Below, piece after piece: positions 25,601-32,982 of a stretch of DNA of 42,975 nucleotides. Below the pieces are notes generated by a model, which was given only the letters and a program-made list of their open reading frames with translations, was not told where the DNA came from and searched no databases. Both the position numbers and the translations under genes were made by a program. This DNA comes from CAWDMN01 sp963803155 (GTDB lineage: Bacteria > Acidobacteriota > Terriglobia > Versatilivoradales > Versatilivoraceae). Location: contig CAWDMN010000093.1 of the NCBI GenBank assembly GCA_963803155.1, positions 1 to 42,975 of the forward strand, written 5' to 3'. How positions within the stretch are numbered: the first letter of the stretch is position 1; each line of letters opens with the position of its first letter.

Positions 25601-25783
25601 GTTTTCAGCTTGATCCCGATGTTGTTTGCCGCGGGTCCGGGGGCGGAAATTCAAAAGCCACTGGCCATGGTGGTCGTGGGAGGATTGTTCACTTCAACCC
25701 TATCGACGCTCCTGGTGCTTCCCTCCATGTATGCAGGGTTCAAGAAGAAGGAAGAACCTTCAAAAGAATCGGATGCGCCGTGA
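22658..25783 (+). CDS. czcA: Heavy-metal efflux RND transporter (CzcA/CusA family)
   Basis: This 1041-residue inner-membrane proton/metal antiporter has twelve membrane segments and two large periplasmic domains. The N-terminus MVRFALANRQLVLAII with LPVDAFPDVTNVQVEIISNA is typical of heavy-metal RND pumps. In helix 4, where zinc/cobalt pumps carry D-F-G-x3-D-G-A, this protein has LAISIGMIIDATIIQVEN (near residue 405), closer to the CusA form with a lone Asp. But the Met that CusA uses to bind copper in RIDMLSTG is Glu here (QPIQCRIDELVAGTRAQVIV), as in divalent-metal pumps. The metal is therefore unclear; divalent ions are my first guess. It is the last gene of the operon, with its start set by the GAGGAGA of leader repeat B. 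Confidence 0.92.
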   Translation: MEKMVRFALANRQLVLAIITAMALLGLFAWHNLPVDAFPDVTNVQVEIISNAPGLSPLEIEKFVTYPIEIAMRGLPGLVNQRSVTKYGLAVITLVFRDDVDLYFARQMVFERLSSVEKSLPAGVRVEMGPIATAMGEIYQYTLGAPTPDTADQRVEQLMQLRTLQDWTVAPLLKGIPGVNEVNSFGGYVKEIQVVADPDKLLKYKLSINQLYQAIQENNANTGGGFIERNAEQFIVRGVGLIGSDVDIRNIVLKTHNESHGGIPTFVGDVALVRTGFAPRQGMACQDVKGETVGGIVMMLKGENSLAVLERIEKRVREINRGTFLPPGIKITPYYVRSEIVNQSIRTVSRTLLEGAMLVLVVLYLLLRNVRGAIAVILALPLSLLLTFIVMKGAGLSANLMSLGGLAISIGMIIDATIIQVENVQRHLALWKEGDSKRSLVLAAVLEVRKPSMFGEFIIALTFIPMLALQGMEGKMFAPLAITVAIALFVSLLLSIFVVPVLCLIFLKPGDERPNRLLRGITRLYTPLIQAGLKRPALVLALSLVLLSVAALLIPRLGTEFMPIMDEGAFDMDIQLLPGVSLEKAGEITQLVHQRMMQFMELTTLISRTGQTGISLEARGVDKTGFTGMLRPREEWTSAETKPELIGRMRGALIGIPGMAFSFSQPIQCRIDELVAGTRAQVIVKLFGSDLGTLKTKVETIARLLSTIRGAADLVVEKVSGQPYIAIQIDRKQIARYGINVSDVLKVIEIAIGGKAATQFYEENRTFDITVRLEENRRNSPEKMRNLLISAPNGVTVPLDQLAGISMEEGPVQISRENGQRRIGVEFNVAGRDIGSFVAEAQGKIQSQVALPAGYSLSWGGQFENQQAAMRRLLIIAPLVVLLILFLLYVTFHSVHMAALVFLNLPFALLGGVVALWISGLYLSVPASVGFIVLFGVAVLNGLVLVSHILQLRQEGHPAQEAALQACRSRLRPILMTATITVFSLIPMLFAAGPGAEIQKPLAMVVVGGLFTSTLSTLLVLPSMYAGFKKKEEPSKESDAP

Positions 25784-25889
25784 CACGCAGGGAAGTGTCC
25801 ATCCATGCGCTGATGCGCCACTCTCTTCCGGATGCTGCATCGAGCGGCAATCCAGGTCATTTGTCCCTCATACTTAATTGCACCTCGTG

Positions 25890-26120
25890 GCAGGTGGTGT
25901 AATTCAAAGTGCGACAGGGTGAACCAAGTCGCGCCGATCGGCTGAACTGAGCAATAGCCGGGAGGGTGAGGCTCCCGCTCAGGCGGACTCCGCCCGCCGA
26001 ACCGGTCTGGGTAGAGATGGCACACGCCACACGAGTGGCTCGCCGGAAGGCTCGCCCTCCCGTCCATTTCATCCCTTGGCACACTCTCTATCCTGTCGCA
26101 CTTTTAATTACACCCCTTGC
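25890..26120. repeat. MITE-like palindromic element
   Basis: Terminal inverted repeats at 25896-25920 and 26090-26114 match at 23 of 25 bases (core GTGTAATT, AAAGTGCGACAGG) and pair imperfectly a little further out. Inside is a second inverted pair, CGGGAGGGTGAGGCTCCCG against GGAAGGCTCGCCCTCCCG. Shorter hairpins are also present. There is no coding frame of note. It has the same end sequence as the repeats at 1507-1530 and 37506-37694. The rest of the gap 25784-26251 has no gene. Confidence 0.7.
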
Positions 26121-26251
26121 AGGACTGAGGTTGACTCCACTTCGGTTGAGGTGGTAGAAAGAGGATGCATCTCGCGGCATTCCAGTTTTTTCCAAAAGCG
26201 GACTTTTATTTCTCTGAAATGAAATACAAATTGTTTCAGGAAGGACTTTTC

Positions 26252-27502
26252 ATGCAAGCAAAGATTTCCCGCCGTTCTTTTGTCCGGGCTGCTGCTTTCA
26301 GCGCCACCGCTCTGAGTATTTCGACCCGAAGTTATTCCCGCGTGATTGGAGCCAATGACCGCATTGGAATCGGCCTGATTGGTTGTGGAGACCGTGGCGT
26401 CCACGCTCACCTGGCTGGCATACTCCCGCATGCCAAAGCGGAAAACATCGATGTCGTGGCAGTAAGCGACCCCTGGCGTATTGCCCGGGAAAATGCGGTG
26501 GCCGCAGTCAAAGAAGGCTGGGGGCATGAACCCGGGACTTTTGTCTCTCACAGGAAACTCCTAGACATGAAGGAAGTGGATGCCGTCATGATCGCGTCCT
26601 GCGATCATCTGCACGCCAGGCAACTCGAGGATGCCGCATTACACCGTAAGGACGCCTATTGTGAAAAGCCGATCGCCAAAAATCTGGCCGAACTGAACCG
26701 GGCCGTCGATGCCGTGAAAAAGGCCGACATCGTCGTCCAGATTGGCACTCAATTGCGCAGCCTGCCCTCGATGACCGGTTGCCGGGAAGTCTATCGCAGT
26801 GGTGTTCTGGGGAAAGTGGCCCGCATCGAACAATGCCGCAACGGCAGCCACCCGTACTGGTACAGATATGTGAAAGAGGTCAAAAAGGAAGATGTGGACT
26901 GGCGGGAGTTTTGGATGGGCAAACCTCAAAAGCCTTTCGACCCGGTCCTTTTTTCGGGGTGGTACGGATATCGATACTTTTCCGATGGGGCGGTCCCCGG
27001 CTTTGGGAGTCACTTTATCGATCTGGTCCATTACATCACCGGCGCCCGGTTTCCTCATAGCTGTGTCTCCACCGGCGGGATCTACACTTGGAAAGATCAA
27101 TATCGATTCACCTGCGACGACCATGCCCAAGCCTTGTGGGATTACTCTGGAGAATTCATGGTCAGCTATTCCACCAATTTCGGCAATGATTCGGCCAACA
27201 GTTTCAAATTCCTCGGCGACCAGGGGAGCATGAAATTGGAAAACTGGAACGCCCCCGTTTATAGCGCGGAAGGAGGAAGCAAAAACAAAGGGGTCATCCG
27301 CGGCGTCAACGAGGTCAAGGGGATCGAACGGCCGGATCATTTCCTGAATTGGCTGCAGTGCCTGCGCTCACGCGAGGCTCCTCACGCACCCATTGACGCC
27401 GGATATCAACACGGAATTGCAGTCATTATGGCCATGGTTTCCCATGATACGGGCCACCGGGTTTATTTTGACCCGGAGAAAAGAACGTTCCGGCATGATT
27501 GA
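26252..27502 (+). CDS. Tat-exported Gfo/Idh/MocA family oxidoreductase
   Basis: This is a 416-residue protein. The twin-arginine leader KISRRSFVRAAAFSATALSI is followed by the Rossmann loop RIGIGLIGCGDRGVHAHLAG near residue 35, the E-K-P motif YCEKPIAKNLAELNRAVDAV near 140, and the active-site His region GFGSHFIDLVHYITG near 255. The ATG at 26252 is chosen because AGGAAGGA precedes it and it starts the Tat leader; the frame extends upstream to 26165 without support. Members of this exported group bind NAD tightly and act on glycosides in the periplasm, often by 3-oxidation. The TIM-barrel protein 252 bases downstream is a common partner. The substrate is unknown. Confidence 0.88.
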   Translation: MQAKISRRSFVRAAAFSATALSISTRSYSRVIGANDRIGIGLIGCGDRGVHAHLAGILPHAKAENIDVVAVSDPWRIARENAVAAVKEGWGHEPGTFVSHRKLLDMKEVDAVMIASCDHLHARQLEDAALHRKDAYCEKPIAKNLAELNRAVDAVKKADIVVQIGTQLRSLPSMTGCREVYRSGVLGKVARIEQCRNGSHPYWYRYVKEVKKEDVDWREFWMGKPQKPFDPVLFSGWYGYRYFSDGAVPGFGSHFIDLVHYITGARFPHSCVSTGGIYTWKDQYRFTCDDHAQALWDYSGEFMVSYSTNFGNDSANSFKFLGDQGSMKLENWNAPVYSAEGGSKNKGVIRGVNEVKGIERPDHFLNWLQCLRSREAPHAPIDAGYQHGIAVIMAMVSHDTGHRVYFDPEKRTFRHD

Positions 27503-27754
27503 CCTGGCGGGACCAAGAGAGTGTGAAAAAGCGGCTGAGGCGATTTGACTATTCCGCACGGCCTCAATCAAGACCATATAAGCAGAGCCCGTAATCAAAA
27601 TCTTTTTCTCGTAGGATGCGTCAACTCGAAGATCGTAGCGCATCGGGGATGCCCGATCCAGCAAAAATAGTTTCTTGAATTTGTGCGAATTGGCTTTGCG
27701 CAGTTTACGTATCCGCCAACACATTCACCATCCACTGAAGGGAGGAAAGAAAAA

Positions 27755-28645
27755 ATGAACCAGGATTTTGGGTTTTCGAGGCGTCAATTCATCCAAGGCA
27801 GTCTTTTGTTGGGTGCTTTGCAGGCCATCCCGAGCTTGAACACGGCTTCTCCAAAGCAAGGGTGGCAGATCGGCTGTTTTACACGGCCATGGGCTGAATT
27901 CGAATATCAGGCGGCATTCGACTCCATTGCCAAGTGCGGATTCCGCTACCTGGGCTTGATGACCACGGCGCCCAATAGCCGCCTGGTGATTTCAGCTGCG
28001 ACCAAGGAGGAGGAAGCCGTCAAAATAGGAAAGGAAGCACGGGATCGCAAATTGACCATCCTCTCCGTCTATGGTGGAGATTTCGGGGCTGAGCAATCTT
28101 TGGAGGCCGGAGTCGAAGGGCTTCGCCGGTTGATTGATCTCTGTGTGGCTTGCGGCTCCTCTTCGCTGATGGTGGGCGGCACTGAAAAAGCGGACCTTGC
28201 GACGGTCTACTATGAAGCGGTGCGCCGCTGCTGCGATGAAGCTCAGCGGAAGAAGATCCTGCTGACGGTGAAACCTCACGGCGGCTTGAACTCCACCGGC
28301 CCTCAATGCCGCAAGATTATCGAAAAAGTGGGGCACCCGTATTTCCGGCTCTGGTACGATCCCGGCAATATTTTCTTTTATTCCGACGGGAATCTGGATC
28401 CCGTCAATGATGCCGCTACTGTCGATGGATTGGTCTGTGGAATGTCCGTCAAGGACTACGTGAATCCCAAGAATGTGGAGGTGACTCCGGGAACCGGCCA
28501 GGTCAAATTTGCCGCGGTCATGGCCCGGCTGAAGAAGGGAGGATTCCGCTCCGGCCCGCTTCTTATCGAATGCTTGAAACACGGCGATCTGGCTGTCTTG
28601 GAGACGGAAGCCCAAAGGGCCCGGCATTTGCTGGAAAGCATTTGA
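27755..28645 (+). CDS. Tat-exported sugar phosphate isomerase/epimerase-like TIM-barrel protein
   Basis: This 296-residue protein has a twin-arginine leader (GFSRRQFIQGSLLLGALQA) and the AP-endonuclease-2-like TIM barrel. Likely metal-binding residues lie in the strand ends: LTVKPHGGLNSTG near residue 172, FRLWYDPGNIFFYSDG near 196, and the final Glu in SGPLLIECLKHGD near 272. GGAGG lies 12 bases before the ATG at 27755; the frame extends to 27683 without a site. Proteins of this fold next to Gfo/Idh enzymes epimerise, isomerise or eliminate 3-keto sugars. With the gene at 26252 it could form an exported oxidation-elimination pair. I cannot tell which of these reactions applies. Confidence 0.83.
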   Translation: MNQDFGFSRRQFIQGSLLLGALQAIPSLNTASPKQGWQIGCFTRPWAEFEYQAAFDSIAKCGFRYLGLMTTAPNSRLVISAATKEEEAVKIGKEARDRKLTILSVYGGDFGAEQSLEAGVEGLRRLIDLCVACGSSSLMVGGTEKADLATVYYEAVRRCCDEAQRKKILLTVKPHGGLNSTGPQCRKIIEKVGHPYFRLWYDPGNIFFYSDGNLDPVNDAATVDGLVCGMSVKDYVNPKNVEVTPGTGQVKFAAVMARLKKGGFRSGPLLIECLKHGDLAVLETEAQRARHLLESI

Positions 28646-28718
28646 GGATCTGGAAGAGTTCTTGAACAAGTGGGTCAGAGCCTGATCACCTCATGGGAGC
28701 AAGAGCAATCGGATATCC

Positions 28719-29195
28719 TCACTGGAAAAAAGTCGAGAGGCGGGAGTCTGAAGGAAAGGCGACGGGAATCCCCAGCCTGATTTTCACAAAATCCGGATGA
28801 AGAGGATTAATCAGGAAGTTTCTTTCTTCCGGAATGACCGCGGAGGGGATGGAAATTGCCAGCAATTTGTTTTCCTTGAGTAATCGGGTGCCGAATTCCT
28901 GTGTCGATTCTGGATAAGGGCATGCTCTCCACTTGGAGGGCAGATCGGAGGAGTCCAGCTGCAGGATTTTCAAAGCGTCGGGAATAATGGCAGTCCGGTA
29001 TTCCAATCCTAACTTTCTCTTAGTGGAGGCCGGGCCAGCATGGACCAACAACTCCAGAATGCAAAGCGATAATGTTTGACTGGTATAGACTACGGCAGTC
29101 CCTGGAAAATTCCAGCGAGCCCCATAGAGCCGGGCGCCTTCCCCTCTAAACGCTTTGCCTCGCAGCGCAGACTTGTAGATGCGATAGACTACCAT
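28719..29195 (-). CDS. RES-domain toxin
   Basis: This is a 158-residue RES-domain protein of a type II toxin-antitoxin pair. Family marks are MVVYRIYKSALRGKAFRGEG, then GARWNFPGTAVVYTSQTLSL and LELLVHAG, which include the conserved Arg, Tyr, Ser and Glu around the NAD-binding pocket. RES toxins degrade or use NAD in the cell. The ATG at 29195 overlaps the antitoxin stop as TGATG, so translation is coupled; an in-frame ATG at 29213 is also possible. The end faces the stop of the epimerase-like gene. The pair sits alone inside a carbohydrate locus, as mobile TA modules often do. Confidence 0.88.
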   Translation of the reverse strand: MVVYRIYKSALRGKAFRGEGARLYGARWNFPGTAVVYTSQTLSLCILELLVHAGPASTKRKLGLEYRTAIIPDALKILQLDSSDLPSKWRACPYPESTQEFGTRLLKENKLLAISIPSAVIPEERNFLINPLHPDFVKIRLGIPVAFPSDSRLSTFFQ

Positions 29196-29629
29196 CAGCT
29201 CAGGTCTCCCCATTCGATCTGGGCCAGAATTGCCTCGACTCGTTTTGCGCCAATCGCAGTAGAAGCATATTTCAGAGGAGTCGCTCCCCCAAGGGCTTGA
29301 TTGGGACCGCGCAGCCACACCAGTGCATTCTCCTCATCTCCCAGCACCTCGATCGCCCTCGTCACCAGAGAAGCCAAGGAGTAAACTCGGTCAGATTCGT
29401 CCAGCAGGAGACGTTTTTCCGATTTTCTTCGCGCCAAAGTCCGCGGATGAATATGGGCAAGGGCTGCGATTTCTTTTTCCGATAACTTCAGTTTGTTTTT
29501 TAGCCGGTCTAAGGCAGCATAGGGAAGACCTTTTCGAATCAGCTGGACAATGTCCGCTTCAGACACATTTTTCTTTTGTGCGATATTTTTTTCACCCAAC
29601 AAGTTGAGAGTCTGAGTCAAAGTTCCCAC
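29195..29629 (-). CDS. Xre/MbcA/ParS-type antitoxin (DUF2384)
   Basis: This 144-residue protein is the antitoxin for the RES toxin that follows. The N-terminal part is a small helix-turn-helix (DIVQLIRKGLPYAALDRLKN, then KLSEKEIAALAHIHPRTLAR). The C-terminal toxin-binding domain has VYSLASLVTRAIEVLGDEEN, ALVWLRGPNQALGGATPLKY and ends with RVEAILAQIEWGDLS. I place the start at GTG 29629 because GGGAGG lies 7 bases upstream; the open frame continues to an ATG at 29689, but that would run through the palindromic operator at 29644-29677. It should neutralise the toxin and repress the operon. Confidence 0.85.
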   Translation of the reverse strand: MGTLTQTLNLLGEKNIAQKKNVSEADIVQLIRKGLPYAALDRLKNKLKLSEKEIAALAHIHPRTLARRKSEKRLLLDESDRVYSLASLVTRAIEVLGDEENALVWLRGPNQALGGATPLKYASTAIGAKRVEAILAQIEWGDLS

Positions 29630-29643
29630 GGAAAAACCTCCCT

Positions 29644-29677
29644 TGCCATATGACAATGTATGATATGTCAAATGGCA
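29644..29677 (-). promoter_or_regulatory. Palindromic operator candidate of the toxin-antitoxin operon
   Basis: Twelve-base arms (TGCCATATGACA and TGTCAAATGGCA) are inverted with one mismatch around ten bases. They sit 15 bases upstream of the antitoxin start. This is the usual place for self-repression by Xre-type antitoxins, and a TTGACA-like box overlaps it. Confidence 0.6.
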
Positions 29678-29848
29678 GCAAGTCGTCAATCCAAACTGGC
29701 GTGCGGAGTGTCTCTTGTGGAGGACGGAGACTCTGTCGCCGCTTTTCGTCTCAGATTATTCGGGGAACACAAATCCAATCCACTAGTGATAAAATGGATT
29801 TCGTTTTTTCAGGCAGAAGCAATTTTTGATTAGACCCAGGAGCCAAAT

Positions 29849-31312
29849 ATGTTTCTCCGATTGATTCTTCTTGTCGTGATGTCTGAACTGTCGCTGGCCG
29901 CGGCCCCTTTGAAAGTTCTAATTTTGACGGGTAGTTCTGATGAGCCCTATCATCATTGGCGTGAGACTACCGCTTGCATCCGCCAGGCCTTAATCCAAAC
30001 CGGCCGGTTTGAAGTCAATGTCAATGAGGAACCCCGCGGCTTGACCCCGGAATCGCTAAAGGGGTATGCCGCCGTGATCATGAATTACAATGGCCCCCGG
30101 TTTCCCACAGCGACAGAATCGGCTCTGGAATCTTTTGTCCAGTCCGGTGGCGGTTTCGTTTCCTTCCACCAGGCAAGTTATGGTTCTTTCTTTGGCCAGG
30201 TTTTCCAGAATGGAAAATGGCATGCCGGGAAGCCAGGTGAAGGCTGGCTGGCTTTTCCTAAAATCATCGGGGCGACCTGGGATCCCGAGAAATTAGGCCA
30301 TGCCCGGAGATGTGTGTTCACTGTCAATTGGAAAGACACGACCCATCCGATACCCCACGGACTTCCTTCTTCGTTTGTCGCCAATGATGAGCTGTATCAC
30401 CGGCTCACCCTGTTCCCGGCTACCCATGTGCTCGCCGACGCACTCAGCCCGGCGGATTTGGGCGGCACCGGCCAGCGTGAACCGTTGCTCTGGACCAACC
30501 AATTCGGACAGGGACGGGTCTTCTTCACCGTGCTTGGCCATGATGCCATGGCTTGGTATCAACCAGGCATGCTCAATGCTTTCCTTCGCGGAGTGGAATG
30601 GGCCGCCGCCGGACAAGTGACACTCCCGCTCTTAGATCCGCATCATTCGGCCAAATCCGGGAATCCCATCCGGCTGCTCGCAGTCACGGGCGGCCATGGA
30701 TATCCCACGGCATTTTACGGGATGCTCGACAGCCTGCAAAATGTCGCCTGGACTCATGCGTCTGCCGCGGATGAGGCTTTCGCAAATCCGCTGGAAAAAA
30801 ACTATGATGTGGTTCTTTTGCACGACATGCACGCCCAGACCAGCCCGCAGACACGGGCGCGCTTGAAAGCTTTTGTCGAGGCCGGCAAGGGAGTCATCTC
30901 CCTGCACCACTCCATTGTGGATTACACGGATTGGCCTTGGTGGTATGAAGAAGTCACCGGCGGGAAATTTTTTGTCGAAGCTTCCGGAGCGCATCCCGCC
31001 AGCCAGTACAAGGAAGATCTGGAATTCCTGGTGAAGCCAGTCGCGGCTAAGGAGAATCATCCCGTGCTTCAAGGAGTTGGCCCACTCTGGGTTTATGATG
31101 AGCTCTATCGAGGCATGTGGATTTCCCCGAAGGCTGAAGTATTGATGGAAACCGATCACCCGGATAACGACAAACCGGTGGTTTATATCGGTCCGCATCC
31201 CAAAGCGCGAGTCATTTACATTCAGCTCGGCCATTCGGACCACACCATGAAACATCCGGGATTCCGCCATCTCGTGCAAAATGCGGTGAATTGGACCGCA
31301 CGGCGCAATTGA
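29849..31312 (+). CDS. Secreted protein with two ThuA-like domains
   Basis: This 487-residue protein has a signal peptide (MFLRLILLVVMSELSLAA) and two copies of the ThuA glutamine-amidotransferase-like fold. Copy 1 spans about residues 20-250 with KVLILTGSSDEPYHHWRETT, VQSGGGFVSFHQASYG, VNWKDTTHPIPHGLPSSF and GRVFFTVLGHDAMAWYQPG. Copy 2 spans about 270-485 with IRLLAVTGGHGYPTAFYGML, VEAGKGVISLHHSIVDYTDW and ARVIYIQLGHSDHTMKHPGF. Each copy keeps the G-H-D/S near its end and a His at the place of the amidotransferase nucleophile, so no glutaminase is expected. ThuA proteins occur in trehalose or related 3-keto sugar use. AGGAG precedes the ATG. The gene stands between the TA pair and the fucosidase. 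Its exact reaction is not known. Confidence 0.88.
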   Translation: MFLRLILLVVMSELSLAAAPLKVLILTGSSDEPYHHWRETTACIRQALIQTGRFEVNVNEEPRGLTPESLKGYAAVIMNYNGPRFPTATESALESFVQSGGGFVSFHQASYGSFFGQVFQNGKWHAGKPGEGWLAFPKIIGATWDPEKLGHARRCVFTVNWKDTTHPIPHGLPSSFVANDELYHRLTLFPATHVLADALSPADLGGTGQREPLLWTNQFGQGRVFFTVLGHDAMAWYQPGMLNAFLRGVEWAAAGQVTLPLLDPHHSAKSGNPIRLLAVTGGHGYPTAFYGMLDSLQNVAWTHASAADEAFANPLEKNYDVVLLHDMHAQTSPQTRARLKAFVEAGKGVISLHHSIVDYTDWPWWYEEVTGGKFFVEASGAHPASQYKEDLEFLVKPVAAKENHPVLQGVGPLWVYDELYRGMWISPKAEVLMETDHPDNDKPVVYIGPHPKARVIYIQLGHSDHTMKHPGFRHLVQNAVNWTARRN

Positions 31313-31324
31313 CTTGAATTCCTT

Positions 31325-31663
31325 TGCCAGCTTGGCTGCGCAACAAGAGGATGAAAATATTCAACTTCAGCCGGTTGGTTCAGAAAAGAGACTATCCAGC
31401 ACGGTTCCCCTCCTTGGACAAGGAGGGGCCGTCCGTCTCCTGATGGACGGGGGTGGTTGGAGGCTGGCCGAGCTGGGCTGTCGCACCACCCCACCCTTCG
31501 GGCACCCCTCCTCGTCCGAGGAGGGGAACTTTGTCCTGGCTATCGATTACCCCATGGCAGGTATTTTCTTAGGATCTCCCCATTCCAGCGGGGCTGGCAC
31601 AACAAGAGAGGAAAATCTTGAGACCTGTGAGGTCTCAAGTACGGGAATTTTCTCAGGAGAATT
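31325..31663 (+). repeat. Leader repeat, tandem dimer D1-D2 (upstream of fucosidase gene)
   Basis: Unit D1: head GCCAGCTTGGCTGCGCAACA then AGAGGATGAAAA (31325-31357). Its hairpin zone consists of 31404-31428 and 31505-31529, each self-palindromic (CCCCTCCTTGGACAAGGAGG and a variant) and inverted to each other. Its tail is TATTTTCTTAGGATC (31562-31576). Unit D2: head CCAGCGGGGCTGGCACAACA then AGAGAGGAAAA, a perfect hairpin at 31617-31639 (CTTGAGACCT-GTG-AGGTCTCAAG), and the tail ATTTTCTCAGGAGA, which is the ribosome binding site of the next gene. Confidence 0.7.
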
Positions 31664-32776
31664 ATGAAAACAGACTCATCAAACCGTTCTGCCTCAAGAA
31701 GCCGGCGGGAATTCTTGGGCACTCTCGGCGCTTCCAGCATCGCCCTTTCCTTAACCAGAGAGGGATACGCATCCGCGGCGTCCATGGCTGACCAGCAGGT
31801 CTCTCCGTTTTCCTCCTCAAAAGGCGATCAGCGGCTCTCTTTGACACAATTACAGGCTTGGGAATCCCTTGGTTTTGGCATGTTCATCCATTTTGGGATG
31901 AGCACTTACGACATGGATGAATATTCCAAGGGCAACAAGCCCTCCACGCTCTATGCCCCCGACCGGTTGGATGTCGATCAATGGATATCGGTGGCACGCG
32001 ATGCCGGCATGAAATATGCCATCCTGACCACCAAGCATGTGGCAGGACATTGCCTTTGGCCCTCCCGCTTGACTGACTATCAGGTGGGGACGAGCAGCAA
32101 CAAGACTGACGTGGTCGAGGATTTTGTTAAAGCCTGTGAGAAACGGCAGGTGATGCCGGGCTTTTATTATTGTGCCTGGGACAACCATAATTTGTTCGGC
32201 TCTAAGACTCCCAGCATGACGGCCTGGACGGATGCCTACACAACCGAACAATACCAGGAGTTCCAGTGGAAGCAGTTGGATGAACTGTTGACGCAATACG
32301 GAAAGATTGGGGAAATTTGGCTCGACATCCCAGGCGTGCTCCCCCGTGGTTTTCGGCATCGGCTGTATGGCCACCTGGTGGAATTGCAGCCCCAATCCAT
32401 CATTCTGACCAATCATGGCATTGGAGATGGATCGCAGCTGAATATCGCCTATGCTTGGCCCACCGACGTCATCACCATTGAACGGTTTCTTCCCAATAGC
32501 CAGACCAAACACGTGAAATGGCGCAAAGTGGAAGGGCAGGACTATTATCTCCCTGGCGAAGTATGCGACCCGATCGGTAAAGCATGGTTTTATGCGGATG
32601 GCGATGAGCCGCGCGGCGATGCCGAGCTGTTGGGCATGTTTCTCATCTGCCGTTCGCGCGGCGCCAATCTGCTGCTGGATGTCCCGCCGGACAGGCACGG
32701 CCTGATACCCAAATCTTCCGTTGAAGCACTGCGGAGGATGGAAAATAATATTCGCGGTTGCGGTTTTAATCTTTAA
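31664..32776 (+). CDS. Tat-exported alpha-L-fucosidase-like glycosidase (GH29)
   Basis: This 370-residue protein has a twin-arginine leader (SRSRREFLGTLGASSIALSL) and then the GH29 TIM barrel. Seen motifs are LQAWESLGFGMFIHFGMSTY near residue 63, KYAILTTKHVAGHCLWPSRL near 118, the nucleophile strand YGKIGEIWLDIPGVLPRG with the Asp near 220 (in most members W-F-D-G), and the closing GANLLLDVPPDRHGLIPKS near 336. It should release alpha-L-fucose or a related sugar from glycans outside the cytoplasm. The fold ends at the barrel with no C-terminal beta-sandwich, so it is a short form. The ribosome binding site is the end of leader repeat D2. The sulfatase at 33890 could act on the same sulfated fucan type of substrate; that link is inferred. 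Confidence 0.87.
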   Translation: MKTDSSNRSASRSRREFLGTLGASSIALSLTREGYASAASMADQQVSPFSSSKGDQRLSLTQLQAWESLGFGMFIHFGMSTYDMDEYSKGNKPSTLYAPDRLDVDQWISVARDAGMKYAILTTKHVAGHCLWPSRLTDYQVGTSSNKTDVVEDFVKACEKRQVMPGFYYCAWDNHNLFGSKTPSMTAWTDAYTTEQYQEFQWKQLDELLTQYGKIGEIWLDIPGVLPRGFRHRLYGHLVELQPQSIILTNHGIGDGSQLNIAYAWPTDVITIERFLPNSQTKHVKWRKVEGQDYYLPGEVCDPIGKAWFYADGDEPRGDAELLGMFLICRSRGANLLLDVPPDRHGLIPKSSVEALRRMENNIRGCGFNL

Positions 32777-32792
32777 AGATAGGTGCTATTCA

Positions 32793-32950
32793 GGTAGACA
32801 GAATTCAGAAGACAGAATCCAGAATGGCCTGCCAATAGGCCTTTAAAAGATTGCGCCAGAAACTTATGAGTCTTTTGCCACGCCACAAGGGCATCAAATC
32901 TCATTGCTGGCGTGTTCATTCTGACTACTGAATTCTGGCTTCTGGCTACC
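32793..32950. repeat. Inverted pair of 7-bp repeat arrays between convergent genes (locus 2)
   Basis: The left arm 32793-32827 holds CAGAATT, CAGAAGA, CAGAATC and CAGAATG. The right arm 32916-32950 holds the reverse complements of CAGAAGC, CAGAATT, CAGTAGT and CAGAATG in the same phase. Both arms are 35 bases and pair at about 27 positions around 88 bases. The architecture and setting match locus 1 (8671-9028), but the unit sequence is unrelated. Confidence 0.75.
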
Positions 32951-32982
32951 ACCTGAGTAGATACAAAAATAGTTTTCGAGTC

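Noticed and set aside
25651..26082. Minus-strand frame with C-G-V-C-H-like residues suggesting a cytochrome c
   Set aside because: It lies across the palindromic repeat and the end of the pump gene, has no haem-protein context or ribosome binding site.
31404..31529. Hairpin pair considered as a transcription terminator after the ThuA gene
   Set aside because: No T-run follows; it falls in the hairpin zone of leader unit D1 and repeats itself inverted.
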